64,000 nt of DNA from Rs1 sp038900335 (GCA_038900335.1 JBBMRB010000010.1:1-64000), one strand, 5' to 3'; numbered from the stretch's first letter, positions 7,572 through 17,071 are shown. Notes: generated by a model not told the origin, from the letters alone. Numbers and translations are program-made.

Positions 7572-9293
7572 ATGAGTAATAGTATTTTAAATAAGTCATA
7601 TTCGATGAAAATTAAAAATTTAATAATAGAGATCCCTGCATTTAGAATATCAAATAGAGATATTGAATTATTGATATACGGAAACATTTTTTATAACAAT
7701 ATTAATGAAGAATCTTTACTTGATATTTCTAAGTTTATTTTATCTCCTGAAGAATTTGTTAAAGGTGATTTTTGTTTTTCGTTGAAATTAGATAATGTTA
7801 TTTATTTGGGTAGTAGCCGTAGCGCCACACATCCTATTTATTTTAGGAAAATAAAGAACGAACTAATATACTCACTTAAATTTAATGAAATTGTTGAATC
7901 ATCAACAGAAAATGTTTTATCTGAAGAAGCATCATTTCAATTTTTAACATATGAATATGTAGCAGACCCATTAACATTGGTGGAAGGCGTTTATAAAGTC
8001 CCTTCGGCTAATATGCTTGTATTTAAAGATGATTTATCTTTTTCGTTACAAGAATTTAATCTTCAAATATCATTATGTAATGAAGATACACACAGTATGT
8101 CTGCTTTTAAAGATTCTATTTATAAAGCACATGAAAATAGAACGAGTGATACTCAAGCTAACACGCTACTATTAAGTGGTGGTGTTGATTCATGTATTAG
8201 TGCTATTGTTCTTAAGGACGTTGTAAAAAATAGTGATGTTAATTGTTTTACTTTTTCGACATTAAACGCTGAACAAGATGAGTTTTCTGAAGCTAAATTT
8301 ACAGCAGATTATTTAGGTCTTAATGTTGAGCGAGTGATTGTTGACCCTACTGCTCATGTTGATTTAGAAACATTAATTTACAATTCTAATTTCTTTTATC
8401 CCGGTGCTATTATGGTTTCAGCTATAGCACGTCAAGCTGATGATGATACAAACTTTTTTTCATGCCAAGATACCAGATTACATACGCCCGCTTTAAACCC
8501 TTTAGATAAGCTTGTATTTGCTGCATCACCACTTCAACGTGATCTTTTCTCTAAGGCTATGGGGCTATTTTCAGACAATTTCTCTTCAAATAAAACAATT
8601 AATAAAGTTATCACTAGAGGTAAAATGGCTAATGATTTACCTAATTACATTAATGAACTTTTCTTTCACAAACATAAAATGAATTTGGGAAATTATGAAA
8701 GAGATTCTAATTTTTCGACAGCATTAGATGATTGTATAAGTAAAAAATTTACCAATTTCAAAGGTAATTCACGCCAAATTTATAATGAAATTATAAAACT
8801 TGCATGGCATAGACAATATTCAGATGATATACAATATTTAATATCAACTGCAGCTCAATTTAATTCATCATGCCAAGTGCCTTGGTATGATGAAGAATTA
8901 GCCTTTGTGTCTGCCCAGTTGCCAATGAAACAAGCAACTAAATTTGTTAAAGGTCGTTCTGGTCATTCTAGTAAAAGTAAACGAGTTAATAAGTATATAT
9001 TACGTCAAGCATTTGATGGGTTATTACCTAACGAAATTCTATTTAGAGATAAAGCCGTTTGCGTAACTAATCATTTATTTTTGAAAGGTGCATATCGTCC
9101 TTACATTGAAGGAATGAAAATAAATTCTTTATTATTTAAAACTAAAGGGGGTTCTAATTTAGCCATTAAGACGTTATTTGATATTCATTATAATCACTAT
9201 TTAGATTATCAGATTAATGACTATAACAAAGTGGTTGAAATGCAAAATATTGTCGCTTTAGAGCTTTATTGTAAAGTATATAATTTGAGTTGA
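7572..9293 (+). CDS. asparagine-synthetase-like protein with degenerate glutaminase domain
   Basis: A 573-aa AsnB-type protein. The N-terminal half resembles a class-II glutaminase domain (KGDFCFSLKLDN, then SSRSATHPIYF), but there is no Cys at position 2, so glutamine hydrolysis is unlikely. The C-terminal half has the synthetase PP-loop LLLSGGVDS (about 199-207) for ATP-dependent carboxylate activation. This combination is seen in amide/lactam-forming relatives and in sugar-modifying amidotransferases of O-antigen loci. Within this cluster it probably forms an amide or amidine on the nonulosonic acid or couples an amino acid to it. The ribosome site is weak; a 16-codon ORF (7529-7579) overlaps the start in another frame. 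Confidence 0.78.
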   Translation: MSNSILNKSYSMKIKNLIIEIPAFRISNRDIELLIYGNIFYNNINEESLLDISKFILSPEEFVKGDFCFSLKLDNVIYLGSSRSATHPIYFRKIKNELIYSLKFNEIVESSTENVLSEEASFQFLTYEYVADPLTLVEGVYKVPSANMLVFKDDLSFSLQEFNLQISLCNEDTHSMSAFKDSIYKAHENRTSDTQANTLLLSGGVDSCISAIVLKDVVKNSDVNCFTFSTLNAEQDEFSEAKFTADYLGLNVERVIVDPTAHVDLETLIYNSNFFYPGAIMVSAIARQADDDTNFFSCQDTRLHTPALNPLDKLVFAASPLQRDLFSKAMGLFSDNFSSNKTINKVITRGKMANDLPNYINELFFHKHKMNLGNYERDSNFSTALDDCISKKFTNFKGNSRQIYNEIIKLAWHRQYSDDIQYLISTAAQFNSSCQVPWYDEELAFVSAQLPMKQATKFVKGRSGHSSKSKRVNKYILRQAFDGLLPNEILFRDKAVCVTNHLFLKGAYRPYIEGMKINSLLFKTKGGSNLAIKTLFDIHYNHYLDYQINDYNKVVEMQNIVALELYCKVYNLS

Positions 9294-9298
9294 TATTC

Positions 9299-10138
9299 AT
9301 GAAATTTAAAATATTTTTAGAACCTTTTATTGAATTTTTTTTAGTTAAGGCTAATTGGACATTCAAAAAAATGCGATTTTTTGGTCGTATTCCTTTTATA
9401 AGAAACCAAGGGTTTGATGAACATTATCTTAATGAATTAGATAATCACACTATCGAAGGTTTTAATGAAAGTTTAATGGCCGTTGAAATAGTAAAGAATA
9501 TTCAATGTCATGGTTATAGCGCTAATCTATCATTAGAAAGTTCGTTGCTTAATGATATTTCTGAATATGTATCTCAAACTCCTTTTTTTGATAGAAAAAC
9601 AGGGAAAGGTCAATACCAAATTAATTTAGATAGCTTAGAAAGGCCAAGTGTAGGGTACTTGTATAACATCCATAATCCACATGTTAATGTTAAAAAATTA
9701 AATGATTTTGCTCAGTTACAAATAAAACCAATTGCCGATGCATATCTAGGAGCTGACTCAATTATTTTGAATAGTTACATTTTGGCTACATTCCCTGACG
9801 ATGGAAGTCATTATAATCCAGATTTTGGCTTTCATTACGACTTAGATGATTATCGGTTTTTAAAACTATTTATTTATCTTACTGACGTTGATGAAGATTC
9901 TGGACCTCATCAGATTATAGCTAATAGCCACCTGGGTAATACTGTTTTTCGTTTTTTTAATCGTAGATTACCTGATATATTACCACTTCGATTTACGAAT
10001 AATATAAAAGTAATGCTTGGTAAAAAAGGTGAAGGTTTTTTTGAAGACACCCTTTGTTATCACAAAGGAACTAGACCAGTAAAACCACGTCTTCTTTTGC
10101 AATTACAATTCGCATTGTCAGATAAAAATGAGATTTAA
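9299..10138 (+). CDS. phytanoyl-CoA dioxygenase-like Fe(II)/2-oxoglutarate oxygenase
   Basis: The 279-aa protein carries the iron-binding facial triad of PhyH-type enzymes: His179-x-Asp181 in FGFHYDLDD, and a distal His255 in CYHKGTRP with Arg263 available for 2-oxoglutarate. The segment DEDSGPHQIIANSH (about 198-211) is typical of the family. ATG 9299 is taken over TTG 9290 because the latter lies inside the previous stop region. It sits directly after the AsnB-like gene and 5 bp before a hexapeptide acyltransferase. A hydroxylation of the sugar or its acyl group is likely; the substrate cannot be read from sequence. Confidence 0.75.
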   Translation: MKFKIFLEPFIEFFLVKANWTFKKMRFFGRIPFIRNQGFDEHYLNELDNHTIEGFNESLMAVEIVKNIQCHGYSANLSLESSLLNDISEYVSQTPFFDRKTGKGQYQINLDSLERPSVGYLYNIHNPHVNVKKLNDFAQLQIKPIADAYLGADSIILNSYILATFPDDGSHYNPDFGFHYDLDDYRFLKLFIYLTDVDEDSGPHQIIANSHLGNTVFRFFNRRLPDILPLRFTNNIKVMLGKKGEGFFEDTLCYHKGTRPVKPRLLLQLQFALSDKNEI

Positions 10139-10142
10139 TTAA

Positions 10143-10805
10143 ATGAATTTATTTCCATTGCTAACGTTACTCTTACCTCCATGTAGGATGAAGAACACAA
10201 TACTTAATTTATTCTCGAATAAATATATTCATAATGATGCTTATATTGGTTTTTCATTTATAAATGTAAAGCATCTAACAGTAGCGGAAAATGCCAAAAT
10301 TAAGCATTTAGTTAAAATGAAGGGGCTTGAAAGTGTTGTGCTTAAAAGTAACAGCTATGTAGGCAATCATAACTCATTTTATTGCAATGCTACTATTGGC
10401 GATAATGGACATTTTCTATTAGGTGTAGGTAGTGAATTAGTCAAGCAAAATGCGTTAGATTTAACAAGTAATATTACAATCGGTGATAATGTTGTAATAG
10501 GTGGTTACGGTACGCAATTTTGGACGCATGGCTTTGATACTCAAAGAAATAGATTACAAGGTGAAATATGTATTGCTGATAACGTATATATAGGCAGTTC
10601 TACTATTTTTAACTTAGGTGTTTCAATTTGTTCTGATGTGAGTGTTGGTGCCGGTTCTGTAGTGAGTAAGCATATAATCACTAGTGGTTTCTATGCTGGA
10701 GTACCAGCAATTAAGAAAAATGATAATAGCCTATTTAATGAAACAGATGTTATTAAATTATTAACTAAAAAAGGTAATTCTCAATTTTTTGAGAAAAAAT
10801 CATAA
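10143..10805 (+). CDS. left-handed beta-helix (hexapeptide) acyltransferase
   Basis: Repeated isoleucine-rich hexads in the 220-aa protein (AKIKHL, NSYVGN, ATIGDN, ITIGDNVVIGG, ICIADNVYIGS, VSVGAGSVV, then FYAGVPA) mark a LbH acetyltransferase of the WbbJ/maltose-acetyltransferase type. Such enzymes use acetyl-CoA to O-acetylate sugars in the cytoplasm. The first 40 residues are hydrophobic and basic and do not belong to the helix. It ends immediately before the next ATG (TAA then ATG), so it is co-translated. Probably O-acetylates a residue of the repeat unit. Confidence 0.75.
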   Translation: MNLFPLLTLLLPPCRMKNTILNLFSNKYIHNDAYIGFSFINVKHLTVAENAKIKHLVKMKGLESVVLKSNSYVGNHNSFYCNATIGDNGHFLLGVGSELVKQNALDLTSNITIGDNVVIGGYGTQFWTHGFDTQRNRLQGEICIADNVYIGSSTIFNLGVSICSDVSVGAGSVVSKHIITSGFYAGVPAIKKNDNSLFNETDVIKLLTKKGNSQFFEKKS

Positions 10806-12191
10806 ATGTCTTCAAAAAATTGTTTTATCAGTAATTTCTATCTAACTGAATTATATGAAAAAGTAGCTATAGAATTAAAGAAAAAAGATTGTGAGATTTT
10901 TTGGATTTGTCCTAATAAATCTACTTATGAACACCTATCTAAAAAGTGGGGAAGCGATAATGTATTATATATTGGTATGTCATCTGTAGTTGAGTCTTCA
11001 TTAAATGCACCATATTATTCTGATGAGATAAATGATATTATCTCAAATGACATACTTATACGTGACAGAATACTTAAATATCGTTCGTCTCAAGGTGCGA
11101 GATACCTTCAAAAATTAAAATATGTAGCTTTTGACTTTCTAACATTAAATAACATTGAATCTGTTTTTGGTGAATTAACTTGGAGCCATGAGGTTTTAAT
11201 TAACCGTATTTGCTTGCAAGTTACTGAGTGTAAAACTACATACTATAATCCTCATTCTTTACGTATTCCGCAGCAAACATTTGGTTTCTTTCTAGATGAA
11301 TTTCAAAGTAACTTATCTCAACATAAGACCTCGGAAGGCATAACTGATGAAATGCGTACAAGATACTTTACTACAATTGTTGATGAAGACAATGAATTGC
11401 CGCCACCTGATTATCTAAAGTTAAATGATCAAATAATTAAGAAAGCGAATAGCTTTACATCTCAAATAGAAAAACTATATAAGTTGTTTTTTAAACCTGT
11501 AGATCAACAAGATCCGACTCTTGAAACTTCTACAATTAAAAGGCTTATTGACGGTGGCTTTAAGTTCTTTAAAGCAAAAGTCTATAAACTAGTTAAAAAA
11601 CACAATTTAGATGACATTAAAGAGAAAAAATATTTTTTATACCCTCTTCATAAGCAACCTGAAGCAAGTGTAGATGTGATTGGAAAGTATTACGACGACC
11701 AATTACTAAACATTAGAAACATAGCGTCACAATTAAAAGATGATGAATTTCTTATTGTAAAAGAACATTCAAATGCTATTGGTGACAGAAACTATTCATT
11801 TTATAATAGTTTAGCTAATTATCCTCGAGTGCTACTGGTTGATGACGCTGTTAGCATCAAAGTATTAATTAAAAATTCACTGGGTGTTTTTACTGTTTCT
11901 GGTACTGCTGCATTTGAGGCTTCATTAATGGGAGTAAATAGTTTTTGTTTTTCAAATGTGTATTTTAGAAAGTTAGCTTCTTGTAATGTTATTTCATTAG
12001 AAAATTTTAACAGAGGCACTCTAATCATTGATCAAGAAGAAAGCCAATTGACGAAACAAGAGTTTGTAGATGATATGCTTAAATCTGCTTGTAACGGTAT
12101 TATTAGTAACCCTAAAAGTGATATTCGTTGTATTCACTCTGAAAATATTAGTAATTTAGCGCAAGAGTTTTATGCTGTTATCAAGCAATAA
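10806..12191 (+). CDS. Capsule_synth/KpsC-S-like glycosyltransferase, candidate nonulosonic acid transferase
   Basis: A 461-aa soluble protein with no signal peptide. The C-terminal half resembles the capsular Kdo-transferase fold: FLYPLHKQPEAS (about 277-288), FLIVKEHSNA (about 317-326) and VSGTAAFEASLMG (about 361-373), which in KpsC/KpsS-like enzymes bind the CMP-sugar and form the active site. The N-terminal half is not recognised. Kdo and nonulosonic acids are both CMP-activated keto acids, so this is the best candidate for adding the pseudaminic-type sugar to the repeat unit. It overlaps wzy by 20 bp. Family moderately sure, donor inferred. Confidence 0.6.
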   Translation: MSSKNCFISNFYLTELYEKVAIELKKKDCEIFWICPNKSTYEHLSKKWGSDNVLYIGMSSVVESSLNAPYYSDEINDIISNDILIRDRILKYRSSQGARYLQKLKYVAFDFLTLNNIESVFGELTWSHEVLINRICLQVTECKTTYYNPHSLRIPQQTFGFFLDEFQSNLSQHKTSEGITDEMRTRYFTTIVDEDNELPPPDYLKLNDQIIKKANSFTSQIEKLYKLFFKPVDQQDPTLETSTIKRLIDGGFKFFKAKVYKLVKKHNLDDIKEKKYFLYPLHKQPEASVDVIGKYYDDQLLNIRNIASQLKDDEFLIVKEHSNAIGDRNYSFYNSLANYPRVLLVDDAVSIKVLIKNSLGVFTVSGTAAFEASLMGVNSFCFSNVYFRKLASCNVISLENFNRGTLIIDQEESQLTKQEFVDDMLKSACNGIISNPKSDIRCIHSENISNLAQEFYAVIKQ

Positions 12192-13398
12192 AATTGCACA
12201 AATAGTCATTTTTATTGCGGCGTTTGGTGGCATTTTTATCTTTGGTAAATTACCAATTTGGATTGCATTAACAGGATTAATATTACCATTCTTAGTTTTA
12301 GATGTTTTAGTGAATCGCCCTAAAGTTAATCGTTCTGTTTTGTTTTTTTTGGTCATTTTGGTCGTTGTTTCAATAGTTAATTTTCAGCACTTAAAATTAA
12401 CTACTGCAATGTATTCTCTATTTTTAATGACAGTATTTTTATTTTCTAGGCAAAAGATTGAACGTTGTAAACCAGAGTTTTTAATTGGTATTTATCGAAA
12501 TGTTATTCTTGTTTTTTTTATTTTGTTAATTACGGGTTTGTGTTTTTATTTTTTACTTGGGGTAAATGATTTTCCATTAACTAGAGTCGATGTAAGTCGT
12601 GGCTTTCCTCGTAGTTTTGGCCCTACAACTGAACCGTCTTATGCTGCATTAACACTAACAATTGCCATGTTAGTTTTATGTTCTAGTGTGAATAACACGC
12701 ATATTGAAATACGTTTGTTGTTGTTTATATATATAATTTCTATAATTATTATTGGTTCCGGCATTGGATATTTAGCATGTACAATACTGTTAATGTATAT
12801 ATTTTATGCGCAATCACTTAAAGTTTTTAAACTAGAAAAAATAGCAATAATAATATCAAGTGTAATGGCACTCCTTTTTTTATCGGATGATATAGAACGA
12901 TTAAAACCTTTATTCGATGTTTTATCTAACATTCTGAAATATGATTCGTTGTGGAACGCTTTTAATGCTTTTAAAATAGCTGATAGTTCAGCATGGTTTC
13001 GTTTTGGGCCATTTTTTGAGTACCTACGTGATATGCAATTATCAGAATTAGATAATATTTTAATAGGTAATGGCGCTGGTACATCGACATCTTACTTTGG
13101 CGAAAAATACATCATGCATATTGATCCTGATTGGTTTGATTCCGACGGAAAACCTGTCATGGATTTACCCTTTTTGCCTGCTTTTTTATATGATTATGGA
13201 ATTATTCTCACTTTTATTTTGATATATATATTTAAGTGTTTGATAAAACCACTGCGCGGCAGTGGTTTTTTTATACTAATAGCACTATTCATTGTTTTTA
13301 ATAGTAATTTTAATACAAGTATTTTTTGGTTTTTTGTATATTCTTTACTTGTCATTAATGTAGTGCAGAAGAAGGAATTCGTTTTTGAAAAAAATTAA
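12172..13398 (+). CDS. wzy: O-antigen/polysaccharide polymerase (Wzy-like)
   Basis: A 408-aa integral membrane protein with about ten hydrophobic segments and a large loop (about residues 230-325, including RFGPFFEYLRDM and NGAGTSTSYFGEKY) before the last helices, the usual Wzy topology. GFPRSFGPTTEPSYAA (about 140-155) resembles the conserved loop of O-antigen polymerases/ligases. It starts inside the preceding gene and ends 14 bp past the start of the next. Polymerises undecaprenyl-linked repeat units on the periplasmic side. Sequence conservation is low in this family, so the call rests on topology and context. Confidence 0.72.
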   Translation: MLLSSNKIAQIVIFIAAFGGIFIFGKLPIWIALTGLILPFLVLDVLVNRPKVNRSVLFFLVILVVVSIVNFQHLKLTTAMYSLFLMTVFLFSRQKIERCKPEFLIGIYRNVILVFFILLITGLCFYFLLGVNDFPLTRVDVSRGFPRSFGPTTEPSYAALTLTIAMLVLCSSVNNTHIEIRLLLFIYIISIIIIGSGIGYLACTILLMYIFYAQSLKVFKLEKIAIIISSVMALLFLSDDIERLKPLFDVLSNILKYDSLWNAFNAFKIADSSAWFRFGPFFEYLRDMQLSELDNILIGNGAGTSTSYFGEKYIMHIDPDWFDSDGKPVMDLPFLPAFLYDYGIILTFILIYIFKCLIKPLRGSGFFILIALFIVFNSNFNTSIFWFFVYSLLVINVVQKKEFVFEKN

Positions 13399-14452
13399 AA
13401 TATTAGTTGATGCGCATGTTCTTGACGGAAAATATCAGGGTACAAGCTCATATATTGCAGGTTTATACTCAGCTATAGCTAAAACTGGCCAATGTGAATT
13501 ATATGCAGCAACTGAAAAAGAAGCTAGCATGCAAAAATATTTTAATGGAGTCTCCAATATTAACTGGGTGCCATTAAAAGCTTCTGGGAAGTTCACTCGT
13601 CTCTCAACAGAATTTGACCGAATATCCAAAGCAGTTAAGCCTGACTATAGCCATTTTCAATATATAACACCTTTAATTAAACGTGAAAAATGGATTAATA
13701 CAATTCACGATGTTTTATTTTTAGATTTTCCTCAAGAGTTTCCTTTAAAGTATCGACTTCAAAATCATGCGTTATTTAGATTAAGTGCATTACGTAGTGA
13801 TGTATTGACCACAGTATCGGATTATTCTAGGTATAGAATTTCTCATCATTTTAATCTGAAAAAAGAAAATATTATAGTCACACCTAATGCAGTTGATGAC
13901 ATCTCTAAAGTAACTGGCGAAGCTATAAAAAATTTAATTGGTGTGGATTTCTTTGTTTTCGTAAGTCGTTTAGAACCACGAAAGAACCAGCATGCACTTG
14001 TCGAAGCTTTTTTAAAAGCTAAATTACCAGCTGAAACCAAACTTATTTTAGTTGGAGCGCCAGCCTTAGAATATAACGATTTGACTGAACGATTGAATAA
14101 CGAAAAAGCTTCAGAACGAGTTATTCATCTTCAAGGAATATCACAAAATGAACTGGTTTGGTTGTATCAAAATGCTAGAGCGTCTGTGTATCCATCAAAA
14201 TGCGAAGGTTTTGGTATTCCACCGTTAGAAGCTGCGGTATTAGGTACTAAATCATATTGCGCAGACAATACTGCATTATCGGAATTAAGCCCATATCTTG
14301 ATGGTTTGTTTGACGCGAATAATACGGATGAGATCGTTAGTGTTTTAGAAAGAAGTTATCATGATAATGAAACAACTATTAAAAAATCTCCATCTGATGA
14401 TTATCAATGGAGCAAAAGTGCTGAGATCTTATTACAGCGTTTACTTACTTAA
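13385..14452 (+). CDS. glycosyltransferase family 4
   Basis: A retaining GT-B enzyme of 355 aa. N-terminal ILVDAHVLDGKYQGTSSYI (about 5-23), then FVSRLEPRKNQHALVEAF (about 192-209), GAPALEYND and the donor-binding PSKCEGFGIPPLEAAVLG (about 267-284) with the E-x7-E pattern typical of mannosyltransferase-like GT4 proteins. The start is TTG 13385, with AAGGAA seven bases upstream, inside the wzy 3' end. It probably adds mannose (GDP-mannose from the manC product) or another hexose to the lipid-linked repeat unit on the cytoplasmic side. Confidence 0.82.
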   Translation: MKKIKILVDAHVLDGKYQGTSSYIAGLYSAIAKTGQCELYAATEKEASMQKYFNGVSNINWVPLKASGKFTRLSTEFDRISKAVKPDYSHFQYITPLIKREKWINTIHDVLFLDFPQEFPLKYRLQNHALFRLSALRSDVLTTVSDYSRYRISHHFNLKKENIIVTPNAVDDISKVTGEAIKNLIGVDFFVFVSRLEPRKNQHALVEAFLKAKLPAETKLILVGAPALEYNDLTERLNNEKASERVIHLQGISQNELVWLYQNARASVYPSKCEGFGIPPLEAAVLGTKSYCADNTALSELSPYLDGLFDANNTDEIVSVLERSYHDNETTIKKSPSDDYQWSKSAEILLQRLLT

Positions 14453-14592
14453 AACTGTATTAAATATATTTCCGTATCGGTACTAGTAATTTTTATATTG
14501 CTTACGGCTTTTATATAGCTAATAGTTTCAGCAGGAATTTAACTATCAACAGAAATGTTAGATAGCAATAATTATATTTAAATATAAAATTT

Positions 14593-14832
14593 ATGAAAAT
14601 TAAAACCAAAATTAGTAAAGAATCCATCTTTCATGGTGTAAGTATATTACTTCTATTTTTAGCCGTATCGTCTGGGACATTCTCAGGTACTGTAACCAAA
14701 TTAGCAATAATATTATCAATGGCATTAAATTTATTTTATTTTCCGAAACAAAATAAAATGTTAATAACTTATTATTGCCAAATGAATAACTTTATTCTTT
14801 CTCCGCGTAAGTTCTTTGGGATAATCAATTGA
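14593..14832 (+). CDS. small hydrophobic protein of unknown function, coupled to wzx
   Basis: A 79-aa frame beginning MKIKTKISKESIFHG, followed by a hydrophobic stretch (about 15-45) that could be one or two membrane helices. I do not recognise it. No strong ribosome site precedes the ATG, and 140 bp of AT-rich DNA separates it from the gene before. Its TGA overlaps the TTG start of the flippase gene (TTGA), as expected for a translated coupled pair. It may be a decayed fragment of a membrane gene. Confidence 0.4.
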   Translation: MKIKTKISKESIFHGVSILLLFLAVSSGTFSGTVTKLAIILSMALNLFYFPKQNKMLITYYCQMNNFILSPRKFFGIIN

Positions 14833-16013
14833 AAAAACTATTTAGCTATTCATTTTTCTTGTTTCTAGATAAAGGGTTAGCTTTTGTTTTACCTCTTTCT
14901 ATATTATTTATAACAAATAACCATGCTGTGTATGCTAATTTGGAAGCAGCGCTAGCATTGTCTGTAATTCTTATTCCTTTTTTAGATTTTGGTGTCAAAT
15001 GTTATGTAGGTTATTGTTTTAAAAAAGAAGGTGATAAATGTTTCAATAAGTTTAATCAGCTTTTAATTAGTCTTTCATTGATTAGTTTATTGATTGCCAT
15101 TCCGTTATTCTATTTATCGGAATTGTTTTTTGTTTGCGTGTTAGCCATTTTAAGAAGCGTACATATAAATTTATATCAATATGGTCAACTTAAAGGACGA
15201 TTAACCGATCGCCTAATATCTCCTATTGCTATTAATATTATTGCTTCACTTTGTTCTTTATTGATTACCGCAATTATTTTTTATATTGGGGGAAGTGAAA
15301 AATATATTGTATTGAGCTTTTTTATTTTTTCACCTTGTTTGTTTATTTTAGTAAATATTAAAAGTTTCCAATTAAAAATTATCGTTAATACTGATTTTCT
15401 GAAAATAAAAAAATTCATTACCAAGTGCATCGTGTTTTCGGCTCCTGCTATTCTTAATACATTATTAGTTGTGGGGTTTGCTAATTTAACTAAAATTTAT
15501 GTTTTGGAAAATTTCGGCGAGTCTGAAATGGTGCAATATTCGTTTGTGTTTCGTTTAGCGATGGTCATTCAAATGTGTCATTTAGTTGTATCTGGTTATA
15601 CTTGTAAGTTTTTTTTATTATCTAATGATTTAAAAAAAATGGGTAAGTATTACTTTATTTATATATCAGCTCTATTGTTCGTTACATTATGTATTTTAAG
15701 CAGTGTTTATATATTTAGTGATTTGATTAATTATAAGTTATTAAATTTTGATTTATTACTTGTAATGGCTTTTGCATATACATTGTTTTGGTGTTTTTCA
15801 TCATTTTTTGATTTTATATATGTTCGAATTGATCAAACAAAATTAATGTTAGTTAATTCATTCGTGTTCTTTGTGTCTTATCTTATAAATTATTCAATTT
15901 TTGGTATTGAAAGCCCCTTGTCTGCGGCAGTGGGATTGTTTATATCGTCTATGTTTATGTTTGTGTCTAATCTTACCCTTTTATGGTTTAATCGAAAGAA
16001 AATTATTGCTTAG
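14829..16013 (+). CDS. wzx: polysaccharide repeat-unit flippase (Wzx-like)
   Basis: A 394-aa membrane protein with about twelve evenly spaced hydrophobic helices, starting KKLFSYSFFLFLDKGLAFVLPL as in Wzx/MATE-type oligosaccharide flippases (PST family). Start is TTG 14829, overlapping the stop of the small upstream gene. It would move the undecaprenyl-pyrophosphate-linked repeat unit across the inner membrane for polymerisation by the Wzy protein. Assignment rests on topology, N-terminal pattern and locus context; the primary sequence is poorly conserved in this class. Confidence 0.75.
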   Translation: MKKLFSYSFFLFLDKGLAFVLPLSILFITNNHAVYANLEAALALSVILIPFLDFGVKCYVGYCFKKEGDKCFNKFNQLLISLSLISLLIAIPLFYLSELFFVCVLAILRSVHINLYQYGQLKGRLTDRLISPIAINIIASLCSLLITAIIFYIGGSEKYIVLSFFIFSPCLFILVNIKSFQLKIIVNTDFLKIKKFITKCIVFSAPAILNTLLVVGFANLTKIYVLENFGESEMVQYSFVFRLAMVIQMCHLVVSGYTCKFFLLSNDLKKMGKYYFIYISALLFVTLCILSSVYIFSDLINYKLLNFDLLLVMAFAYTLFWCFSSFFDFIYVRIDQTKLMLVNSFVFFVSYLINYSIFGIESPLSAAVGLFISSMFMFVSNLTLLWFNRKKIIA

Positions 16014-16022
16014 AGAGAAATT

Positions 16023-17060
16023 ATGGTTGCTATTATTGGTACTGTAGGCGTGCCTGCTTGTTATGGGGGCTTTGAAACATTAGTGGAAAACCTTTTAGAT
16101 GAAAAAATTACAGAAAGAAACATCACGGTTTATTGCTCTTCAAAAGCTTATTCTGAGAAACCCGATGTATATAAAAATGCTATTTTGAAATATATCCCCT
16201 TAAATGCTAATGGTGCACAGAGTATTCCTTATGATATTTGGTCGATATGTCATGCCGTCTATAAAAGGTCTGATAGCATTCTTCTTTTAGGTGTTTCAGG
16301 GGCTATTTGTCTTCCTTTTGTTCGTTTAATTAGTCGAGCAAAAATAGTAACCAATATTGATGGACTAGAATGGCGCCGTCATAAATGGGGATCACTTGTA
16401 AAAAAGTTTCTAAAATTTTCTGAAAAAATTGCTGTTAAATATTCTGATGCGGTTGTCGCTGATAATCAAGCTATTGCTGACTATGTTAAGTCTGAATATG
16501 ATGTAACTTCTGAAGTTATTGCTTATGGCGGTGATCATGCTGTTATTGACGACTTACGCATTGATGATAAAGGATATTCATTGGCCCTGTGCAGAATAGA
16601 ACCTGAAAATAATGTTGAATTAATATTAGAAGCATTTAGTAAGACCAATAAACAATTACAATTCATTGGGAATTGGGATAAAAGTGAATTTGGTCGAGTG
16701 ATGAAAAACAAATATAAACAGTTTAATAATATAAACATTGTAGACCCTATATATGATATCGAAACACTGTTTAATATACGACAAAGTTGTAGTTTTTATG
16801 TGCATGGACATTCGGCAGGCGGTACTAATCCTTCTTTAGTGGAAATGATGCACTTTAAGAAAAATATTTTTGCTTTTGATTGTAATTACAATCGAGCATC
16901 TACTGAAGATCAAGCTGCCTTTTTTACGAGTGTTGACGAGTTGGTCGAATTAATAGATAACTCAGAATCTGTAGCTAATGGGATTAATATGCAAGAAATA
17001 GCTGAAAGACGGTATACTTGGGAAATAGTAAAAAAACAGTATTTTAGCTTGTTTGAATGA
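16023..17060 (+). CDS. DUF1972-type glycosyltransferase, probable rhamnosyltransferase
   Basis: The 345-aa protein starts VAIIGTVGVPACYGGFETLVE, matching the GxxGxPxxYGGFET signature of GT4 enzymes with DUF1972, the group containing the streptococcal beta-1,4-rhamnosyltransferase Cps2T. Later parts include NIDGLEWRRHKW (about 113-124), a GT4 donor domain with ALCRIEPENN (about 188-197) and HGHSAGGTNPSLVEMM (about 261-276). An AGAGAG ribosome site precedes the ATG. It directly precedes rmlACDB, so dTDP-L-rhamnose is the likely donor. Family well supported, donor and linkage inferred. Confidence 0.8.
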   Translation: MVAIIGTVGVPACYGGFETLVENLLDEKITERNITVYCSSKAYSEKPDVYKNAILKYIPLNANGAQSIPYDIWSICHAVYKRSDSILLLGVSGAICLPFVRLISRAKIVTNIDGLEWRRHKWGSLVKKFLKFSEKIAVKYSDAVVADNQAIADYVKSEYDVTSEVIAYGGDHAVIDDLRIDDKGYSLALCRIEPENNVELILEAFSKTNKQLQFIGNWDKSEFGRVMKNKYKQFNNINIVDPIYDIETLFNIRQSCSFYVHGHSAGGTNPSLVEMMHFKKNIFAFDCNYNRASTEDQAAFFTSVDELVELIDNSESVANGINMQEIAERRYTWEIVKKQYFSLFE

Positions 17061-17071
17061 AAGAGATAATT

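Noticed and set aside
7529..7579. 16-codon frame overlapping the start of the AsnB-like gene
   Set aside because: Could be a leader peptide but there is no regulatory structure or conserved residue run to support it.
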